Shown here piece after piece: positions 6,824 through 10,203 of a stretch of DNA of 10,203 nt (positions are counted from its first letter, which is position 1; every line of letters starts with the position of its first letter). Below the pieces are notes generated by a model. That model made no database searches. It saw only the letters and a program-made list of their open reading frames with translations, and had not been told where the DNA came from. The position numbers and the translations under genes are program-made. This DNA comes from Clostridia bacterium (lineage in GTDB: Bacteria > Bacillota > Clostridia > Christensenellales > QALW01), in assembly GCA_017964345.1 (NCBI GenBank), contig JAGCSD010000049.1, forward strand, positions 1 through 10,203. Direction: 5' to 3'.

Positions 6824-6908
6824 ACAAAACCGTATCTCATCCTTTGTTAGTATCGTTTTATCTTTTCCTTATTGTTTTATTATGTTTTTTTATCGTTTTT
6901 CTATATTT

Positions 6909-6937
6909 ATTGTAAAGGATTCCATTCGGATTGTCAA
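6909..6937 (-). promoter_or_regulatory. Strong sigma-A promoter of paralogue A
   Basis: The -35 is TTGACA (6932-6937), the spacer is 17 nt and the -10 is TACAAT (6909-6914), one base from consensus. The transcript would start near 6902, giving an unusually long leader of about 175 nt before the ATG at 6726. Confidence 0.85.
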
Positions 6938-6970
6938 CTTTTTATTCTCTTATCTTTTTTCAATAAACGC

Positions 6971-7006
6971 AAAAAAAGAGAAACGGATCATTCCCGTTTC
7001 TCTTTT
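6971..7006 (-). terminator. Intrinsic terminator of paralogue B
   Basis: A 13-bp stem, AAAAGAGAAACGG (6974-6986) against CCGTTTCTCTTTT (6994-7006), has a 7-nt loop and a run of T on the minus strand. It starts 15 nt after the stop codon of the gene at 7022-7975 and precedes the promoter of paralogue A, isolating the two units. Confidence 0.9.
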
Positions 7007-7021
7007 CTAACAATCGGTGAA

Positions 7022-7975
7022 TTATTCAGCGCTTTCTCCGGCACCTTTCTTCTTTTTGATCAGAATAAACGCCACCACCGCTGCCGCGATCACTACTACG
7101 CCGCAGACGATACCGATGATCAGTCCGGTGTAATTGCCGGACGAAGCGGGAGCCTCGGGTTCCTCCGTCGCCGCGGGTGCGGTAGTTGCGGGAGCGTCCG
7201 TCGCTTCGGGCGCATCCGTCGGTTGCGCGGTCGCCTCCTCAGTGGGTTCGGGCGTGGGCTCCTCTTCCTCTTCTATATCCGCGTAATTGTACACAGCGGC
7301 ATTGCGAACCTGAATGCTCAGCAGACGTTCCGCATCGTACGTTTCGATATGGTTCATGCACAGGATCCAATCGCCGAACAGGCTATCCTGCAAATTGAGC
7401 GCATTGATATAGATGGGCTCGGTTTGGACAAGCGTCCATTCGTCGTCAAGGATAGTTATGTCCGCCATCTTGAGGCGCATGACGTTTCCGTTTGCGTCAT
7501 AGTTGGTAAACAGCTTATCGCCGTCCGTGAATTCGTTATACAGCTCATCCCATGTATTGCCATCCGCATCCCACGCTTCTGCGTCCTCGGGTTTAGGATA
7601 TGTAACCGTATTCGTCTTGGGGTTGACGCCACGCAGCATCAATTGGGCGGAAGCGGTATCGCCGGCTTCCTTAAAGACGCCGCGTATTTCAAAAGAAAAC
7701 ACGACTTCCGCGTCTTCCGCGTCGCCGATCAGTTCTTTAACGGCCTTGTACACGCCGATTGTGGGTGTCCTGTAATCCACATATGCCGGCGGGGTATAGG
7801 TATACACCTTAACGCCGTCTTCTTCCGCAACTTTCAGGGTTCCCTTAAGAACGGTGCCCCAAGCTGTTCCCTCCAGGTAGTTTTTGGCGCCTTCCGCCGG
7901 CTCAGCCGAAACCGCCACAACCAGCAAGGACAGCACCATGACCGCCGCCAGGATGACGGCAAAGAATTTCCTCAT
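7022..7975 (-). CDS. Type I membrane protein with extracellular domain of unknown function (paralogue B)
   Basis: A 317-residue protein with the same architecture as the gene at 5806-6726. The signal peptide is residues 1-24 (core AVILAAVMVLSLLVV, cleavage AVSA/EP). The unrecognised ectodomain spans about 30-233, followed by an acidic and Pro-Thr-Ala-rich spacer (about 234-279), one membrane helix (about 282-306, IIGIVCGVVVIAAAVV) and the tail KKKKGAGESAE. The membrane helix itself resembles that of paralogue A (CGV.(I/V)IAA), so the whole gene was probably duplicated. The ATG at 7975 is preferred because AAAGGAG (7984-7990) is 8 nt upstream; the in-frame GTG at 7984 overlaps that site and cannot use it. 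The gene is monocistronic under a consensus promoter, so high expression is expected. No enzyme motif was seen. Confidence 0.88.
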   Translation of the reverse strand: MRKFFAVILAAVMVLSLLVVAVSAEPAEGAKNYLEGTAWGTVLKGTLKVAEEDGVKVYTYTPPAYVDYRTPTIGVYKAVKELIGDAEDAEVVFSFEIRGVFKEAGDTASAQLMLRGVNPKTNTVTYPKPEDAEAWDADGNTWDELYNEFTDGDKLFTNYDANGNVMRLKMADITILDDEWTLVQTEPIYINALNLQDSLFGDWILCMNHIETYDAERLLSIQVRNAAVYNYADIEEEEEPTPEPTEEATAQPTDAPEATDAPATTAPAATEEPEAPASSGNYTGLIIGIVCGVVVIAAAVVAFILIKKKKGAGESAE

Positions 7976-7983
7976 TGTTTTCA

Positions 7984-7990
7984 CTCCTTT
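7984..7990 (-). promoter_or_regulatory. Ribosome binding site that sets the start of paralogue B
   Basis: AAAGGAG ends at 7984, which is also the first base of an in-frame GTG. With 8 nt to the ATG at 7975, the ATG is the correct start and the protein is three residues shorter than the longest frame. Confidence 0.8.
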
Positions 7991-8006
7991 TCTTTTCTTG
8001 CAAATT

Positions 8007-8035
8007 ATTATACGCCGTCAGTCACAATTTGTCAA
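8007..8035 (-). promoter_or_regulatory. Full-consensus sigma-A promoter of paralogue B
   Basis: TTGACA (8030-8035), a 17-nt spacer and TATAAT (8007-8012) match the sigma-A consensus at all twelve positions. The transcript start would be near 8000, giving a short leader of about 25 nt. This is the strongest promoter in the window. Confidence 0.93.
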
Positions 8036-8070
8036 TATGTAATTTGAAAGTTTTATAAAAGAAAGTATAA

Positions 8071-8097
8071 ACAAACCCGTCGGCAACGCAGGTTTGT
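8071..8097 (-). terminator. Intrinsic terminator of the cysteine desulfurase gene
   Basis: ACAAACC (8091-8097 read on minus) pairs with GGTTTGT (8071-8077), with a further CG/CG pair inside, followed by TTTATACTTTC. It lies 10 nt after the stop codon at 8108. The T tail is interrupted, so strength is moderate. Confidence 0.65.
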
Positions 8098-8107
8098 CGG
8101 AGAAACA

Positions 8108-9235
8108 TTATTTGTCCCGGGGAACATCCGTCATTTTTCTTGACCGGCGCACGACTTCCGTGACGGTGCGGGCAATGGTCTCGGCTTCCTCCTGCGTGGT
8201 CAGATGGCAAACCGAAATACGCAGGGCGTTTTCATCCATGCCCATCGCGCGCATGACGTGCGAGGGAGTCGGCGCGCCGGCGGAACAGGCGGCTCCGGCG
8301 GAAACCGCCACGCCCGCCATATCCAGAAGAACGGCGAGGCTTTCCGCCTGCAAGCCTTCAAAGCGAAACGCGAGCAGTCCCGGCAGACGGTTATTCTCAT
8401 CGCCAAGCAGTTGCGCGCCGGGAAGCGCGCAGACGGCGCGGCGGATCACGTCCGCCCGTTCGCGCGTTACGTTTTCGCGCGCGATCCGTTCCTTAAAGTG
8501 CTTTTCAAACGCCGCCGCCATGCCCACAATGCCGGCGGTGTTCAGCGTGCCGGGACGTCGGTCGCCCTCCTGCGAGCCGCCGAAGGTCAGGTTCTCTATC
8601 CCCGTACCCTCCCGGATGATCAGCGCTCCCACGCCCTTGGGACCGAAAAACTTGTGTGCCGAAAGCGAAAGCAGGTCAAACTTGCAATCGGCAAGCGCCG
8701 GCAAGCACGCCGCCTGGACCGCGTCGGTAAAAAACAGCGCCCCGTGCGCGTGCGCGAGCTCCGCCGCCTGTTCGATCGGCTCGATCGTGCCGACTTCGTT
8801 GTTCGCCGCCATGAGAGAAAGCAGCGTCACGCCCTTTTGAAGGACGGTTTCCGTTTCGTCCGGATCCAGCCGTCCGCATCCGTCCACCGGCAGATAACAA
8901 ACGTCCGTCCCCTCTCTCTCCAGCGCGCGGGCGACGTTCAGCACGGCGTGGTGTTCAACAGCGGAAACGGCAAGCCGCCCGCCATGCCGTTTCATCACTC
9001 CGCGGATCGCCCAGTTGTCGCTTTCCGTTCCGCCGGAAGTGAAGAAGACTTCCCGCTTTTCCACGCGCAAAAGCGACGCCACGGTCTGCCGCGCTTCTTC
9101 CACGGCGGAAGCGGCGGCTCGCCCGCAGGCGTGCGTGCTGGACGCGTTGCCGAAGACGGACAGCGCATACGGCTTCATGACTTCCCATACGTCGGGATCA
9201 AGCGGTGTGGTGGCGGCAAAATCGGCGTAGATCAT
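8108..9235 (-). CDS. Cysteine desulfurase, NifS/IscS type
   Basis: A 375-residue PLP enzyme of aminotransferase class V that takes sulfur from cysteine as an enzyme persulfide and releases alanine, for Fe-S clusters, thiolated tRNA or other acceptors. Signatures in order: YADFAATTPLDP, SGGTESDN (67-74), EHHAV with the ring-stacking H95, NNEVGTIEPI, D171 and Q174 in TDAVQA, PLP lysine K195 in LSLSAHKFFGPKG, RRPGTLN, and the catalytic C317 in SAGAACSAGAPTPSHV. Length is near the family norm (about 380-400). The ATG at 9235 lies 6 nt after GGAG (9242-9245). It follows the DUF3343 gene on the same strand and also has a promoter of its own whose -35 overlaps the DUF3343 stop. No IscU-type scaffold is next to it, so its acceptor is unclear; selenocysteine lyase-type use is possible. 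Confidence 0.93.
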   Translation of the reverse strand: MIYADFAATTPLDPDVWEVMKPYALSVFGNASSTHACGRAAASAVEEARQTVASLLRVEKREVFFTSGGTESDNWAIRGVMKRHGGRLAVSAVEHHAVLNVARALEREGTDVCYLPVDGCGRLDPDETETVLQKGVTLLSLMAANNEVGTIEPIEQAAELAHAHGALFFTDAVQAACLPALADCKFDLLSLSAHKFFGPKGVGALIIREGTGIENLTFGGSQEGDRRPGTLNTAGIVGMAAAFEKHFKERIARENVTRERADVIRRAVCALPGAQLLGDENNRLPGLLAFRFEGLQAESLAVLLDMAGVAVSAGAACSAGAPTPSHVMRAMGMDENALRISVCHLTTQEEAETIARTVTEVVRRSRKMTDVPRDK

Positions 9236-9259
9236 AAAATTCTCCGTTTGTTTTTCTAT

Positions 9260-9288
9260 ATCGTATCATAGAGAAGTTGAAATGTCAA
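9260..9288 (-). promoter_or_regulatory. Promoter of the NifS-type desulfurase
   Basis: The -35 is TTGACA (9283-9288), the spacer is 17 nt and the -10 is TACGAT (9260-9265) preceded by TGA (extended -10). The -35 contains the TGA stop codon (9285-9287) of the upstream DUF3343 gene. The transcript would begin about 18 nt before the start codon. Confidence 0.75.
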
Positions 9289-9548
9289 CGCGGGTTTTGA
9301 TCGAAAAGGCGAATCGTGCCGTACTCCTGCCGCGCCGTATAGGCGTAGCCTTCCAGGTTTGCCTGCTTCATAAGCGTAAGCGCCTGCAAGCGGTCCGTTT
9401 CTTTCACCTTGACCGAAAGACCGCACCCCACCGCCACTTGACGCGGCGTGCTGATGATATCACTGAAAATGCCCGCGCCGCGCAGGATCCGCGCGAAGTG
9501 CATGACTTGCGTGCGTGAGCGGAACGATATAATTAAAAATTCTTCCAT
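9285..9548 (-). CDS. DUF3343 protein, putative Se/S carrier-like
   Basis: A small cytosolic protein of 87 residues. It opens MEEFLIISFRSRTQVMHFARIL, here recognised by FLIISFRSRTQVM, then has GIFSDIISTPRQVAVGCGLSVKV and ends IRLFDQNPR. The order 'S/T-P-R...GCGLS.KV' is the hallmark of DUF3343 (PF11823, named putative Se/S carrier-like), where the Cys in GCGLS (about residue 45) is the candidate chalcogen-carrying residue. Members are often found near cysteine desulfurases and selenium genes. The ATG at 9548 is 8 nt after a perfect AGGAGG (9557-9562); the longer frame upstream lacks a ribosome site. It lies between two desulfurase genes, which fits a role in accepting or handing on S or Se. 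The biochemical function of the family is not proven. Confidence 0.8.
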   Translation of the reverse strand: MEEFLIISFRSRTQVMHFARILRGAGIFSDIISTPRQVAVGCGLSVKVKETDRLQALTLMKQANLEGYAYTARQEYGTIRLFDQNPR

Positions 9549-9611
9549 AAGCGTGACCTCCTGTCTGCTTCTATAATAGTATATTATGTGCAGCAAAAGA
9601 AAGTGACTGCT

Positions 9612-10203
9612 ATGATATATCTCGACAACGCCGCCACCACGCTCATCAAGCCGGAAGCCGTCTACCGGCGCAGCAACGAAGTTCTGCGGTACTTCAGCGC
9701 CAACGCGGGGCGCGGCGGGCACGCCGCGTCACTCAAGGCGGGCGAGCTTCTTTTTGACGCCCGTCAGCGCGCGGCGGAATTTTTTGGCGCCCCGAACGAG
9801 CGATGCGTGTTCACCTTCGGCTGTACCGACGCCCTGAACCTCGTGCTGAGAGGACTGTTCGCGCCGGGCGACCATGTGCTGACGACCGCCTATGAGCACA
9901 ACGCCGTTCTGCGGCCGCTGGCATGGCTGAAGAAAACCGAGGGGTTGGACTATACCGTTCTGTTCCCGCACGCGGACGGTGTGATCCCGCTTGACGATTT
10001 TGTTTCCGCCTTGCGCGAAAGCACGCGCGCGGTCATCGTAAACCCGGTTTCCAACGTTACCGGTCACGTGCAGGACCTTACGGCGATCGGCGCGTTCTGC
10101 AAGGAAAACGGCTTGCTGTTGATTGCGGACGGCGCACAGGCGGCGGGACATCTGCCGCTGTCCATGCACACGATCGACTATCTCTGCTGTGCCGGGCATA
10201 AAG
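9612..10203 (+). CDS. Cysteine desulfurase-family protein, class V aminotransferase (partial, C-terminus outside window)
   Basis: The frame is open from the ATG at 9612 to the window end (197 full codons). The start MIYLDNAATTLIKPEAV followed by SANAGRGGHAAS matches the cysteine desulfurase-family group of class V aminotransferases (TIGR01977 type), which differs from the NifS-type gene at 8108-9235. Later signatures are FGCTDALNLVLRG, YEHNAVLRPL with ring-stacking H96, NPVSNVTG, D173 and Q176 in IADGAQAAG, and CCAGHK with the predicted PLP lysine K197 as the last complete codon. The catalytic-Cys segment lies outside the window, so activity cannot be judged. The ribosome site is weak (AAAGAAAG upstream). 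The gene is divergent from DUF3343 across a 63-nt gap that contains TATAAT- and TATATTAT-like boxes but no convincing -35. Confidence 0.88.
   Translation, partial: MIYLDNAATTLIKPEAVYRRSNEVLRYFSANAGRGGHAASLKAGELLFDARQRAAEFFGAPNERCVFTFGCTDALNLVLRGLFAPGDHVLTTAYEHNAVLRPLAWLKKTEGLDYTVLFPHADGVIPLDDFVSALRESTRAVIVNPVSNVTGHVQDLTAIGAFCKENGLLLIADGAQAAGHLPLSMHTIDYLCCAGHK

Noticed and set aside
8204..9271. A 355-codon plus-strand open frame opposite the cysteine desulfurase
   Set aside because: The opposite strand carries all desulfurase motifs in order; the plus-strand product is Arg-rich with no ribosome site.
9549..9611. Divergent promoters between DUF3343 and the second desulfurase
   Set aside because: There are TATAAT-like boxes on both strands but no -35 at a suitable distance, so no specific promoter is claimed.
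9729..10199. A minus-strand open frame at the right edge
   Set aside because: It is antisense to the class V desulfurase-family gene, whose conserved motifs fix the coding strand.

Overview
The window looks like a chromosomal segment of a low-to-mid GC Gram-positive anaerobe, most likely a gut-type Clostridia relative. The basis is indirect: strong AGGAGG-type ribosome binding sites, near-consensus sigma-A promoters in AT-rich gaps, a secreted cohesin-like protein with Cys-containing repeats, a LytS/YesM-type kinase with a REC plus SARP-like regulator, and a DUF3343 (putative Se/S carrier-like) gene beside cysteine desulfurases. No mobile element, CRISPR array, tRNA or rRNA was seen.

Layout, left to right. 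(1) 1-929, minus: the first 309 codons of a secreted surface protein with a signal peptide, a cohesin-like domain and about 40-residue Cys-containing repeats running off the edge; its promoter (1022-1050) feeds a leader with two hairpins. (2) 1126-2766, minus: glnS, glutaminyl-tRNA synthetase. (3) 2928-3365, plus: a GatB/YqeY-domain protein, divergent from glnS with back-to-back promoters. (4) 3399-5692, minus: a two-gene operon, a soluble histidine kinase followed by a response regulator with an ATGA start/stop overlap, convergent with yqeY. (5) 5806-6726 and 7022-7975, minus: two paralogous type I membrane proteins of unknown function, each with its own promoter and terminator. (6) 8108-9548, minus: a DUF3343 gene followed by a NifS/IscS-type cysteine desulfurase. 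(7) 9612 to the end, plus: a second, different cysteine desulfurase-family protein, cut by the window edge just after its predicted PLP lysine.

Functional grouping. glnS and yqeY form a tRNA-Gln/amidotransferase-themed pair. The paralogous membrane proteins and the kinase/regulator pair lie in line on one strand and may be functionally linked, but the separate promoters and terminators argue against a single transcript. The two desulfurases flanking DUF3343 suggest a sulfur or selenium mobilisation locus. The least explained parts are the twin membrane proteins with an unrecognised ectodomain and the structured leader of the cohesin-like gene.
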